Part shown: in pieces, positions 35,785 through 44,573 of the stretch | How the letters are laid out: each line of letters starts with the position of its first letter | How positions within the stretch are numbered: position 1 is the first letter of the stretch | Source: Streptomyces cyanogenus | Lineage (GTDB): Bacteria; Actinomycetota; Actinomycetes; Streptomycetales; Streptomycetaceae | Assembly (NCBI RefSeq): GCF_017526105.1 | Contig: NZ_CP071839.1 | Span: 8,284,001-8,348,000 of the forward strand | DNA length: 64,000 bases | Reading direction: 5' to 3' | Position numbers and translations under genes: made by a program | The notes under the pieces: generated by a model | Seen by the model: only the letters and a program-made list of their open reading frames with translations | What the model was told of the DNA's origin: nothing | Databases searched by the model: none

Positions 35785-36060
35785 GGCCTTGGCGGCGCGC
35801 TGTTCTACCCCTTCGAGATGGACACCGTCGTACGGCTCTCCAAGGATCGGCTCGTCGCCACGTACTACAGCGCCTACAGCACCGCCTCCGGCATCGCTGT
35901 CTCGCTGGGCGACCTGGCCGTCGGGGCGCTGTTCGACACCGGGGTGCGCTGGCTGCCGTGGGCCGGACTGGCCGTGACCGGGCTCGGCTGCGCCGCTCTG
36001 GTGACACGCCTGCACCAGGCCGGCCACCTATCGGCGAGGCCGGCTCCGCTGAGCGGGTGA
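35785..36060 (+). pseudogene. C-terminal fragment of an MFS transporter
   Basis: The frame ending TGA 36058-36060 reads GGALFYPFEMDTVVRLSKDR, SGIAVSLGDLAVGALFDTG and WLPWAGLAVTGLGCAALVTR, the last three helices of an MFS exporter. Upstream sequence does not continue the protein in any frame. Confidence 0.6.
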
Positions 36061-36412
36061 CTCTCCCCGGATGTCCTGCCCGGTGTGCCCCGGAGAGGCG
36101 CCGCCGACACCGATGGACCGCCCCGGCGAAGCCCCCCCGCACCAGCCAATTCCCTTGCAGAACCGCCAGCACCGCTACGGCTGCGGCGCCGTACACGCCC
36201 GCGACCTGACCGCACCCGGCGAGCTGGATGCCAGCGAACTGATGGGCGGTCAGAGTCCCTGGCTGGCCGTCACCTCGGAGCACGACGAGGTCGACGGGCT
36301 CCACCCTCGGCTTCGCGCACGCGCCGGAGAACGTGGACGAGACGTCCGCGATCCACGAGTACCACTGGCAACCGAAGGACGCCCCCCCGGAGTCGTCGGC
36401 CTGTCCCACCGC
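36061..36412. other. Decayed interval without an intact gene
   Basis: About 350 bp between the MFS remnant and the GH5 stop. A plus-strand stretch near 36300-36390 reads GFAHAPENVDETSAIHEYHW, which has protein-like composition but no start, and I do not recognise it. It is probably another fragment. Confidence 0.35.
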
Positions 36413-38350
36413 TCACCGTGCGCGGGCCCGGAGGAGCTGAGAGCCTCGGCACAGCAGGGCCGCCGGGCCGGGCCGGCTGCCCACGCGGGTCGTGAAGGCG
36501 ATGCCGGCGGCGTACTCGTCCGCCGCGCACTGGCCCTTGTAGGCGCCGTACGCGAAGTCGCCGCCGGCCGCGTCCGCGGGACGGTTGTCGGAGCGGTCGA
36601 ACCACACGGTGCGGCCGGCACCCGGCAGGCCGGCCCGCGCCGGAACGCACAGCGCCGCCGACACACCAGCGCCGCGCAGACTGTAGCCGATGAGGAACTG
36701 CCCTGCCGGGCACTGGTACTTGGTGTAGCCGGACGCCCAGTCGCCGCCGGCCGGGACGTACCGCTCGTCGGTGACGACCGTCTGGCGGGCGTCGCCGGCC
36801 CGCAGATCGCCCGCGCCGACGTCGGTGCACAGCCCGCGCCCACCGGTGTGGCTGAGCCCGGCCAGTCTCGTACCGTCGGGGCAGGCGGCCTTGTACGCCC
36901 CCCGGTCCCAGTCTCCCGTGGCGCGCACCCGCAGTGACGCGACCGCGTCGCCGTGATCGGTGTCGAGCATGCGCCAGAGCGGCACGGACGCCACGGGCCC
37001 CGTCCTGCCCGGTGCGGTCATCAGGTGCCCCCATGCGGTGGCGCGCCAGTCGCCCGGGTCGAGGATGCCCGAGCGGTGCCCCGCGCCGTCGTAGCGCAGC
37101 AGCGCCCAGTCGTCGTGGCCCTCGAAGCCGACCAGCGGCCAGAACGCGAAGTCGGCGTCGTGGTCGGCGAAGTAGTCGGTGACGTTGCCGAACCAGGCGC
37201 GGGCTGCCGGGTTCGTCTCGCTCGAACCGATGCCGAACTCACTCACCCACACGGGCGCGGTGTAGTGCCGGCCGTCCTCCTGCACGAAGAACGCCTCGTC
37301 GTCGAGGGCCGCGGCCAGTTCCGACCGGGACAGATCCTGGTAGCGGGCGTCGTGGGTCTCACCGATGCCGGTTGCGCCGCTGTGGTGCGGGCCGGTGTAG
37401 CCGTAGAAGTGGGCGGAGTAGACCAGCTTGCGGGAGTCCACGAGGGTGTGTGACAGGGTGCGGGCGGGGGTGAGCACCGGCCGGCCGTGGGGGAGCCCGT
37501 CGACGGGCACGCCGGTCCAGTTGATGCCCTCGATCACGATGAGGAGACGCGGGTCGGCCTCGGTGAGGATGCGGTCGGCGGCCAGCCGGGCCGCGCGGTA
37601 CCAGTCGTGGTCGTCGCCCAGGCCCCAGTTGGGGTCGTCCAGGACGTCACGCCGGACCTCGTTGTACAGGTCGGCGCCCACCACGCGCGGCACGGTGGCG
37701 TAGCGGCGGGCCATGAACACCCAGTCGTCCGCCCACTGCGTGGTGGACTGACCGGTGTTCCACCGCTCGTTGCCGTCGACGCCGCAGCACCAGCGGGAGG
37801 TGTTGGTGTGGTTGTTGAGGATCACGGCGAACCCGCTCCGGCTGAGCGCGTCCACCACGGTGTCGTAGATCTCCAGCGGTGTCCTGCCGTGCAGGGCAGG
37901 GTTGGCCGCGACGGCGCTGTCGGGCACGGACGACGTGCTGTGGATCATCTCGTTGGAGAACGGCAGCCGGACGGTGTTGATGCCCAACTGGTGGAAGTCG
38001 GCCAGCAGTTGCGGCAGCGGTGTGCGGTCCAGGCCGAGCGGGATGCCGTGGGAGTCCTGGCCGGCGTGGTGCTCGGCCGGGTCGGCGGCACTGCCGCTCC
38101 CGGTCCACGAGCCCTGAGCACCGTCCCAGTTGGCGCCCTTGAGCCGGAAGCGGTCACCGTGGGCGTCCACGACGTACCGGCCCCGGGTCGACAGTGGTGC
38201 CGTCCAGGTGGGCTCGTCGGTCGCGTCGGCGGCGGCGCGGGCGGCGGCGTGCGGTGGTGCGGCGGCGGAGGCCACGGTGGTCGTGGTGGCCGTGAGCAGG
38301 AGTCCCGCGGCGGTGACGGCGAGCCGCAGCACGGCTGGTGGCATCGGCAT
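36413..38350 (-). CDS. Secreted GH5-type glycoside hydrolase with C-terminal repeat domain
   Basis: A 645-residue exported enzyme starting at ATG 38350. A signal peptide covers about residues 1-30. The (beta/alpha)8 domain follows, with NTVRLPFSNEMI, the acid/base Glu231 in DLYNEV and the nucleophile Glu371 in PVWVSEFG, the GH5/cellulase pattern. After about residue 460 come three repeats of a Cys-containing unit: DRGAYKAACPDGTRLAGLSH, ASGYTKYQCPAGQFLIGYSL and AYGAYKGQCAADEYAAGIAF, probably a carbohydrate-binding module I cannot name. It should hydrolyse a beta-glucan or mannan outside the cell. The upstream gap contains CACCGTG repeated three times near 38433. Confidence 0.85.
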   Translation of the reverse strand: MPMPPAVLRLAVTAAGLLLTATTTTVASAAAPPHAAARAAADATDEPTWTAPLSTRGRYVVDAHGDRFRLKGANWDGAQGSWTGSGSAADPAEHHAGQDSHGIPLGLDRTPLPQLLADFHQLGINTVRLPFSNEMIHSTSSVPDSAVAANPALHGRTPLEIYDTVVDALSRSGFAVILNNHTNTSRWCCGVDGNERWNTGQSTTQWADDWVFMARRYATVPRVVGADLYNEVRRDVLDDPNWGLGDDHDWYRAARLAADRILTEADPRLLIVIEGINWTGVPVDGLPHGRPVLTPARTLSHTLVDSRKLVYSAHFYGYTGPHHSGATGIGETHDARYQDLSRSELAAALDDEAFFVQEDGRHYTAPVWVSEFGIGSSETNPAARAWFGNVTDYFADHDADFAFWPLVGFEGHDDWALLRYDGAGHRSGILDPGDWRATAWGHLMTAPGRTGPVASVPLWRMLDTDHGDAVASLRVRATGDWDRGAYKAACPDGTRLAGLSHTGGRGLCTDVGAGDLRAGDARQTVVTDERYVPAGGDWASGYTKYQCPAGQFLIGYSLRGAGVSAALCVPARAGLPGAGRTVWFDRSDNRPADAAGGDFAYGAYKGQCAADEYAAGIAFTTRVGSRPGPAALLCRGSQLLRARAR

Positions 38351-38861
38351 GAGAGCAGACCTCGGTGGTCGGAGTTGGGGGAACGGGCGACCGGTCGACG
38401 GCACGGCCCGACGGGGCGGACTGTCCGCCACCGTGCACCGTGCACCGTGCAGGAAAGGACCGGGAAGGTCCACACCTACGACGGCGGTGGTGGGGGAGTC
38501 CCCTTCTGCTCCGGTGTCGCCGCGAACAGCCGCCTGCCGTCCCGTTCGACCCCGGTCCTGACCGCCGTCGCGAAGCTCTTCCGGTGGAACGGGTACCACC
38601 AGCCCAGATGCCGCCGCCGGAGGGTGTCGTACGACCCCGCGCGCCGCAGGCCACGCAGAGAGTCGCCCGCAGCGAGTCGCCCGCGGCGGCGGTCCCGGAG
38701 GCCGGACCGGCGCCGCCGCCCGGCCCCGCCTCCTCGACGTGCACCGCGCCGGGCAGCGCCGCCACCGCGGCTCTGCCCGGCGCGGTGTTGATCAGGGTTC
38801 TCCAGGTGACTGGTGAGAACTCGTCGGATGTATCGAGGAGGCGCGGCTTGCCGGCGGGAGC
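38351..38861. other. Gap with a possible gene fragment
   Basis: About 510 bp between the GH5 start and the chitinase stop. It should contain the GH5 promoter. On the minus strand, 38476-38670 reads LRGLRRAGSYDTLRRRHLGW and KSFATAVRTGVERDGRRLF, with protein-like composition but no start and no recognised family; it may be the 3' end of a lost gene. Confidence 0.4.
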
Positions 38862-40004
38862 TCAGCAGTACAGGTTGCCACCTGGGCTGACGCCGAGGAT
38901 CTGGGTGAAGCGCTGGTAGGCGTCGACGCGGCTCTGCACCTGCGCGGGGTTCTTGCCGTCGCACTCCAGCGAGCCGTTGATGGAGCGGATGGTCTGGCCG
39001 AAGCCGGCGCCGCCGACCATGGCGTTGTGACCGGTCATGGTGCCGGGCCCGGTCTGCGTGTTCCAGTACCACAGGCCGGTCTTCCAGGCCACGGCGGAGT
39101 CGTTCTGCACCAGCCACGGATTGCCGAGCAGGTCGATGCCGAGCGCGTCGCCCGCGGCCTTGTAGTTGAAGTTCCAGGAGAGCTGGATGGGTCCGCGCCC
39201 GTAGTACGCCGCCTGCCCCGCCGGGCAGCCGTACGGCCGGCTCCAGTCGCAGTAGTGCGGGTAGTTGGCGGTGTTCTGCTCGACGACGTACACCAGGCCG
39301 CCGGTCTCGTGGCTGACGTTGGCGAGGAAGGCGGCGGCCTCCTGCTTCTTCACGGTGTCGCTGCCGGTGTTCGCGAACGCGGGGTAGGCATTCAGGGCGG
39401 CGGTCAGACCGCTGTAGGTGTAGAACGAATTCCGGTTCGGGAACATCTGGTTGAACTGGGCCTCGGAGACGACGAACCCGGACGGCGTGGTGCCGCCTCC
39501 GCCGCTCGCCGGAGCGTTCCACTTCTGGTTGGCGCCGCCGGTGCAGCTCCAGATCTGCAGACGCGTGCCGTTGCCCGGGTTGTTGTCCCGCACGTCCAGG
39601 CACTTGTTCGCGGCCGGGTTGACGATGTCGTGCGCGGCGGTGACCACCCACTGCTGGTTGGCCCCGCCGGAGCAGTCCCACAGCTGTACGGCGGCTCCGT
39701 CGGCCGTGCCGCGGTCGACGACGTCCAGGCACTTGCCGAGCGCCCGCAGGGTGCCGTCGCCCGGGTTGGACCACCGCTGGGCCGCGGTGCCGTTGCAGTC
39801 GTAGAGCTGTACGGCGGTGCCGTTGGCGCTGCTCGCGCCCGCGACGTCGACGCACTTGCCGGCGAGGCCGGTGATCTGCCCGTCGGCGGCCTGCGCCGGT
39901 GTGACGGCGAACAGCACGGCGAACGAGGCGGCGATGACGGCGGACAGTAAGCGTCCGAGGTGCATGCGGCGCAGCGGGATCCGTCTGGGGGAGGGGTGTG
40001 GCAT
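38862..40004 (-). CDS. Secreted GH19 chitinase with N-terminal CBM13 (ricin-type lectin) module
   Basis: A 380-residue exported chitinase. After a signal peptide (1-39, ending TPAQA) comes a CBM13 beta-trefoil, residues 41-163, with three QxW-type repeats (AQRW, NQQW, NQKW). A Gly/Thr linker leads to a ChiG-like GH19 domain with the two catalytic acids Glu233 (SHETGG) and Glu242 (VVEQN), ending in LGVSPGGNLYC. It hydrolyses chitin. ATG 40004 follows GGAG. The gene lies 68 bp downstream of a CBM13-DPBB gene with an almost identical lectin module, and both are downstream of a dre-like site, so DasR control is plausible. Confidence 0.93.
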   Translation of the reverse strand: MPHPSPRRIPLRRMHLGRLLSAVIAASFAVLFAVTPAQAADGQITGLAGKCVDVAGASSANGTAVQLYDCNGTAAQRWSNPGDGTLRALGKCLDVVDRGTADGAAVQLWDCSGGANQQWVVTAAHDIVNPAANKCLDVRDNNPGNGTRLQIWSCTGGANQKWNAPASGGGGTTPSGFVVSEAQFNQMFPNRNSFYTYSGLTAALNAYPAFANTGSDTVKKQEAAAFLANVSHETGGLVYVVEQNTANYPHYCDWSRPYGCPAGQAAYYGRGPIQLSWNFNYKAAGDALGIDLLGNPWLVQNDSAVAWKTGLWYWNTQTGPGTMTGHNAMVGGAGFGQTIRSINGSLECDGKNPAQVQSRVDAYQRFTQILGVSPGGNLYC

Positions 40005-40072
40005 GAAGAGTTCGCTCCAGTTCACGGGGCTGACGGTGGTCCGGGGGATGCGCGGGGCGCGGGCCGCGGAGG

Positions 40073-40903
40073 TCAGTTGAGGACGGTCTGGGTGACGACG
40101 ATGTGCCCGGCGTCCGGGTTCAGGCTGCCGCCGAGCCTGCTGAACGCGCCGTCGGTCAGGTCGAGGCACTTGGGCTCCTGCGGGGTCTGCACGAAGGTGC
40201 CGCGGTCGTTGATGCGGACCACCAGCGACCGGCCGTTGGCGACGTTGGTCACCTGGACCCTGGTGCCGAACGGCAGTTGGGGCTGACGACTGAGCGAGGT
40301 CGCCGCCGTGTCGGCGTTGTTGTCGAACAGTTCACCGCTCGCCGTCAGGGCGCCGGGCGGCTGGGGGCCGTAGTGCGTGGCCCAGCACTTCTCACCGGAC
40401 TGCGCGGCCGGGGCGGTCCATTTCTGGTTGGCGCCGCCGGTACAGGTCCAGATCTGTATCCGGGTGCCGTTGGCGGAGGTGTTGCCGGTGACGTCCAGGC
40501 ACTTGTCCGCCTGCGGATTGACGATGTCGTGGGCGGCGGTCACGGTCCACTTCTGGTTGGCGCCGCCGTTACAGGTCCACAACTGCGCCTTGGCGCCGTC
40601 GGCGGTCGAGTTCCCGGTCACATCGAGGCACTTGCCGAGGGCTCGGACGGTGCCGTCGCTGCCGACGGTCCACTGCTGGGCGTTGCTGCCGTTGCAGTCG
40701 TAGAGCTGTACGGGCGTGCCGTCGGCGGAGTTGGCCCCGGCGACGTCGAGGCACTTGCCGGCGAGCCCGGTGATGGCGACGCCGGTGGCGGCCCGGGCGG
40801 GGGAGACGGCCAGCGCTCCGGCCGATACGGCGACGGCGGCGGCGAGCACGGTGCGGAACAGGACCGAGCGAGTGGGGGGTTGTGCGGCCACGGAGGAGAT
40901 CAC
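40073..40903 (-). CDS. Secreted CBM13-DPBB protein (RlpA/expansin-like)
   Basis: A 276-residue exported protein. A signal peptide (1-38, ending SPARA) is followed by a CBM13 trefoil of three repeats (AQQW, NQKW, NQKW). The C-terminal domain is a double-psi beta-barrel of the RlpA/expansin type: GEKCWATHYG, LPFGTRVQVTNVANGRSLVV and RINDRGTF. The last two carry the strand and Asp typical of RlpA lytic transglycosylases and loosenins. It could loosen chitin or peptidoglycan, or act as an inhibitor-like partner for the adjacent chitinase. GTG 40903 is the most likely start. The CBM13 part is a close paralogue of that in the chitinase. Confidence 0.85.
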   Translation of the reverse strand: MISSVAAQPPTRSVLFRTVLAAAVAVSAGALAVSPARAATGVAITGLAGKCLDVAGANSADGTPVQLYDCNGSNAQQWTVGSDGTVRALGKCLDVTGNSTADGAKAQLWTCNGGANQKWTVTAAHDIVNPQADKCLDVTGNTSANGTRIQIWTCTGGANQKWTAPAAQSGEKCWATHYGPQPPGALTASGELFDNNADTAATSLSRQPQLPFGTRVQVTNVANGRSLVVRINDRGTFVQTPQEPKCLDLTDGAFSRLGGSLNPDAGHIVVTQTVLN

Positions 40904-40991
40904 AGCCTTTCGCGGTCGATGAAGGACCCGGGGAAGGCCTCACCGAGCCGAGCGCTGCGTGCGAAGGCCCCCCGGCACCCGGGACCGTAGG

Positions 40992-41003
40992 TGGTCTGAA
41001 CCA
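40992..41003. promoter_or_regulatory. DasR-responsive element (dre)-like palindrome
   Basis: TGGTCTGAACCA matches the dre core TGGTCTAGACCA at 10 of 12 positions and keeps both 4-bp arms. It lies 89 bp upstream of the CBM13-DPBB start and ahead of the chitinase. DasR represses chitin and GlcNAc genes in Streptomyces through such sites, so the context fits. Confidence 0.6.
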
Positions 41004-41189
41004 TTACCGTCAAGAGTCGAACAGGGCGCGCTGTAAACGGAGTTGAGTAACCCCGGGGCGTGAATTCAAGCCAGGCTGTCGACGCGTGTGCGCGTCACTC
41101 GGCGTTCACTTGTTGATGCCGGCGACGGAGGGGCGCTTGCCCCGGCGCGCCGTCCCCCACCTCGCGAACCGCCCCTGTTCCACGCCCCC

Positions 41190-41218
41190 TTGACGGTCAT
41201 GTGGTCCGTACCTATGGT
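41190..41218 (+). promoter_or_regulatory. Vegetative-type promoter of the alginate-lyase-like gene
   Basis: TTGACG (41190-41195) and TATGGT (41213-41218) are separated by 17 bp, 60 bp before ATG 41278. TGGTCCGTACCT between the boxes weakly resembles a dre. Confidence 0.6.
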
Positions 41219-41277
41219 CTCGGTTCAGCTCGTACGTTCAAGAAGACGCCCGCTGTTCACATACGAGGACGGATCAG

Positions 41278-42495
41278 ATGCAGGACATACCCGCCCCGCG
41301 CCGCCGTAAGTCCCCACGTTCCGCCCTCGTCCTCACGGCGGCGGCCACCCTGCTCGCCACCGGCCTGCTCTCCTGGCCCGGCACCGAGCGGGCGCAGGCC
41401 GCTCCCGCGACCTTCGTGCACCCCGGCGTCACCGTCTCGCGCGCTCAACTCGACTTCGCCCGCGGCAAGGTGCTCGCCGGCGCTCAGCCCTGGAAGAGCG
41501 CGTACGACCAGATGATGGCGAGCAAGTACGCGAGCCTCAGCCGCACCCCCCGGCCCCGCGCCGTCGTGGAGTGCGGCTCCTACTCCAACCCCGACTACGG
41601 CTGCACGGACGAACGCGAGGACGCGATCGCGGCCTACACCGACGCACTCGCCTGGTACGTCACCCGTGACGAGCGGTACGCCAAGAAGGCGATCGAGCTG
41701 ATGGACGCCTGGTCCGCCGTGCTCACGGACCACACCAACAGCAACGCGCCACTGCAGACGGGCTGGGCGGGCTCCTCCTGGCCGAAGGCCGCCGAGATCA
41801 TCAAGTACACGTACCCCGGTACATGGGCCAACTCCGGCCGGTTCGCGTCCATGCTGCGCAACGTCTACCTGCCCGAGATCATCAACGGCTCCAACTCCAA
41901 CGGCAACTGGGAGCTGTCGATGATGGAGGCGGCCGTCGGCATCTCCGTCTTCCTGGAGGACAAGGTGTCGTACGACACGGCCATGGCGAAGTTCCGCACC
42001 CGCACGGCCGCGTACGTGTACCTCGCCTCCGACGGCGACCTGCCGAAGACGGTACCGAGCCAGAACCTGAACACCCGTGACAAGATCGTCTCCTACTGGC
42101 AGGGCCAGTCCACCTTCGTCACCGGCCTCACCCAGGAGACCTGCCGTGACTTCACCCACACCGGCTACGGCATCTCCGCCATCTCGCACGTCGCCGAGAC
42201 CAGCCGGATCCAGGGCCAGGACCTGTACGGCACCGACGTGGGCGAGCGGCTGCGGCAGGCGCTCGGTTTCCAGTCCACGTACGAACTGGGCACCGCCGTC
42301 CCGAGCTGGCTGTGCGGCGGATCGGTCAAGCGGGGGCTGGGCCCGGTCACCGAGGTCGGCTACAACGCACTGCACAACCGCCTGGGCATCGCCATGACCA
42401 ACACCCAGACCCTGACCGCACAGAACCGCCCGGCAGGCAGCAACAACCTCTTCGTCGCCTGGGAGACCCTCACCCACGGCGACAACCCGAACTGA
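41278..42495 (+). CDS. Secreted alginate-lyase-family protein
   Basis: A 405-residue exported protein. A signal peptide with an RRRK start covers about residues 1-41 (ending ERAQA). The rest is an alpha/alpha toroid of the Alginate_lyase (PF05426) superfamily: AIAAYTDALAWYVTRDERYAKKAIELMDAWS, NSNGNWELSMMEAAVGISVF (the conserved Asn-Trp segment) and CRDFTHTGYGISAISHVAE with the His expected in the active site. It should cleave a uronate-containing polysaccharide, though alginate itself is unproven. ATG 41278 follows GAGGA. A clear promoter and a 3' hairpin make it a single-gene transcript. Confidence 0.85.
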   Translation: MQDIPAPRRRKSPRSALVLTAAATLLATGLLSWPGTERAQAAPATFVHPGVTVSRAQLDFARGKVLAGAQPWKSAYDQMMASKYASLSRTPRPRAVVECGSYSNPDYGCTDEREDAIAAYTDALAWYVTRDERYAKKAIELMDAWSAVLTDHTNSNAPLQTGWAGSSWPKAAEIIKYTYPGTWANSGRFASMLRNVYLPEIINGSNSNGNWELSMMEAAVGISVFLEDKVSYDTAMAKFRTRTAAYVYLASDGDLPKTVPSQNLNTRDKIVSYWQGQSTFVTGLTQETCRDFTHTGYGISAISHVAETSRIQGQDLYGTDVGERLRQALGFQSTYELGTAVPSWLCGGSVKRGLGPVTEVGYNALHNRLGIAMTNTQTLTAQNRPAGSNNLFVAWETLTHGDNPN

Positions 42496-42497
42496 CC

Positions 42498-42534
42498 CGA
42501 CGGCCGGCCGGACATCACCGGCACCCGGCCGTCG
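42498..42534 (+). terminator. Hairpin after the alginate-lyase-like gene
   Basis: CGACGGCCGG (42498-42507) pairs with CCGGCCGTCG (42525-42534) around a 17-base loop, three bases after the stop. Confidence 0.6.
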
Positions 42535-42660
42535 TTCGCGTAGATCAGTCGGATGACGGCGGGACTTTCGCCCCGTCGCCGCAGCCCCCCGGAAGCGGAA
42601 GATGATTCCGGCCTTCGGTGTTCGGCGTCAGGTGCATGGCCGGGGTGTTCGACACGTGGC

Positions 42661-43575
42661 TCACAGCTTGACGACGGCCATCCACAGGTCCAGATCGGAG
42701 AGCATCAGCCGGCCGGGTCGCTGATCGGAGCTGTCCGGGACGGTTGCCCGGACCAGAGGCTGCTCGCCCTGTTCCACGGTGACCTCCGCGCCGTCGTATC
42801 GGGGTGCCTTGCCGCGGACGACCGAGCGCAGCTTTGCCGAGAGGCGCCGAGCGGTCGCCTCGTCCTTCACCACGACACAGAGCACCTCGGTGTTCTTGCC
42901 GGCGGAGTCGGCCTGTTGGCCCAGCGCGGAGAGCCGTACCGGCTTGGCGGCGGTGAGCGGGTTGAAGTCGGCCCGGTAGACGTCGCCGAGACACTCGCTC
43001 GCGCGCTGGTACTCCTCGATGTCGGCCAGTGAGGAGCCCTCCTTCGCGTGAACGGCCGACAGGGAGGCGATGCCGGATGTCCCGTACGAGATGGCGTCCT
43101 TCGAGATCTCCAGGGACACCCCCTTACTGTGCGGGCGCGTCCAGGTCGGCCTGCCGTCCTGGTGGCTACGGACGTAGCCGTTGGCCTTGAGCGCCGCGGT
43201 GATCGCTGCCGCGTCGAACGAACCCTCCCAGTGGCCTGCCCCCTTGGCGTCGACGGCGGTGTCGATCTGGTCCGCCTTCAGATGCCCGCCCCAGGGGCCG
43301 GCGTCGTACGCGTTCAGCAGGGCGTTGTTGGGTTGCCCGATGACGGCGAACCGCTTGTTCCCACCCTTGCTCAGCCGACGTACCGTCGCAGCGTCCAGAT
43401 ACGACACCTGACCCGTGCCACGGTCGCTCGCCAGGGCTCTCAGCCCCCGCAGCACGGGGGAACCGCCTTCGCCTTCACCTTTGCCGTCGCCGGAGGAACA
43501 CCCGGTGCCACCGACCAGGCAGACGGCGGCGAGAGCGGCGGCACCGGCCACGGACCTGCGAGTTGCTGTGGGCAT
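42661..43575 (-). CDS. Putative lipoprotein
   Basis: A 304-residue exported protein with an N-terminal signal (MPTATRRSVAGAAALAAVCL) and a lipobox-like VGGTGC; the Cys at residue 26 would be lipid-modified. The mature part has two halves, one near GQVSYLDAATVRRLSKGG and one near PVRLSALGQQADSAGK, of alpha/beta type, but I do not recognise a named family. It is the second gene of a minus-strand pair, 24 bp after the DUF6424-like gene, so co-transcription is likely. A surface or sensing role is only an inference. Confidence 0.7.
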   Translation of the reverse strand: MPTATRRSVAGAAALAAVCLVGGTGCSSGDGKGEGEGGSPVLRGLRALASDRGTGQVSYLDAATVRRLSKGGNKRFAVIGQPNNALLNAYDAGPWGGHLKADQIDTAVDAKGAGHWEGSFDAAAITAALKANGYVRSHQDGRPTWTRPHSKGVSLEISKDAISYGTSGIASLSAVHAKEGSSLADIEEYQRASECLGDVYRADFNPLTAAKPVRLSALGQQADSAGKNTEVLCVVVKDEATARRLSAKLRSVVRGKAPRYDGAEVTVEQGEQPLVRATVPDSSDQRPGRLMLSDLDLWMAVVKL

Positions 43576-43599
43576 GCCGAGCAGCCTAGCGGCACCCCC

Positions 43600-44496
43600 T
43601 CAACGGTCCCGGGAACTCCGGCCGTTGCCTCGTGACCGCCGGGGCGCCAGCGGTCCGGACGCGCTGCGTCGGCCCGGCTCGATCTGCTCGGCGAACGCCT
43701 GGAGCGCGGCCGAGCTGTTCGGCGGCAGGACCGCCATCAGCCCCCGGTCCTGCGCCTCGGCCAGCGTGTCCGCGGCCTGGCTGCCTTCCGGGGCGAGCAC
43801 CAGCCGCACGTGCCCGTCGCCGGAGCCCCGCCGGTCCACCGGCGTCACGGCGCCGTGCGTGCCGTCGGGCAGCGTCACCCACAGCTGGAAGTCGTCGAAC
43901 CGGAAGAAGTCAGCGCCCTTCACCGGCCACGGGTAATGGTGCTCCCCGGGCACTTTCGGCAGGATCCCCTGGTGGTTTCCGCGGCTCATCGGCACACAGG
44001 CGTTGAAGAGGGAGTCGGTCCACGCCTCGACGCCGTCGGCGTCCGTGACGGGGGTGCGCAGCAGCTGCTCGGCCTCCTCGTAGCCCAGCCGGGCCAGGGC
44101 GGGCAGCGTCTCCGGAAAGGCCGCCACGAGGTCGGCCGCGTCCTGACGCAGCCGGTCGATCTTGGGTGGATCGGCGCAGAACTGCATGCTCCACTCGATC
44201 CCCACGCGGGCCCGGTACATCCGCCAGCCGCCCGCCGTCATCACCCACAAGCTGCCGCCGTGGTGCATCTCCCAGCCCTCGGGCGCCACCGGCCGGGGCC
44301 CGTAGGGCAGGTCCGCGTCGTCGATCTCGTCGAGGATCCGGTGCGCCGTGCGTTTCGCGGCCTGGAAGAACGGCGACTCGAAACGCTTCGGATGCTTCAC
44401 CAGCCGGATCCTCCAGGGATGGTCCTCGGACAGGGTGCCGCCCGGCTTGACCTCGTCGGGCAACGGACTTCTGGCGACGGTGCCGGCGCGGGTCAT
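43600..44496 (-). CDS. Hypothetical protein, DUF6424-like
   Basis: A 298-residue soluble protein starting at ATG 44496 behind GAGGAGGGCAG. It has a long conserved-looking core: EDHPWRIRLVKHPKRFESPF, then GGSLWVMTAGGWRMYRARVG and FFRFDDFQLWVTLPDGTHGA. It resembles a Streptomyces family I recall as DUF6424, without known function. The C-terminus is a basic, disordered tail (RRSASGPLAPRRSRGNGRSSRDR). It is the first gene of a pair with the lipoprotein. Confidence 0.6.
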   Translation of the reverse strand: MTRAGTVARSPLPDEVKPGGTLSEDHPWRIRLVKHPKRFESPFFQAAKRTAHRILDEIDDADLPYGPRPVAPEGWEMHHGGSLWVMTAGGWRMYRARVGIEWSMQFCADPPKIDRLRQDAADLVAAFPETLPALARLGYEEAEQLLRTPVTDADGVEAWTDSLFNACVPMSRGNHQGILPKVPGEHHYPWPVKGADFFRFDDFQLWVTLPDGTHGAVTPVDRRGSGDGHVRLVLAPEGSQAADTLAEAQDRGLMAVLPPNSSAALQAFAEQIEPGRRSASGPLAPRRSRGNGRSSRDR

Positions 44497-44573
44497 ACTG
44501 CCCTCCTCGTGCCGACCGCGGCCCGGGTACGGTCCGCGGTGCCGAGCGCCCCCCGGGAATGGTCCCCCTGTGA

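Noticed and set aside
41202..41213. Second dre site inside the alginate-lyase promoter
   Set aside because: TGGTCCGTACCT matches only part of the DasR consensus and is not symmetric enough to claim.
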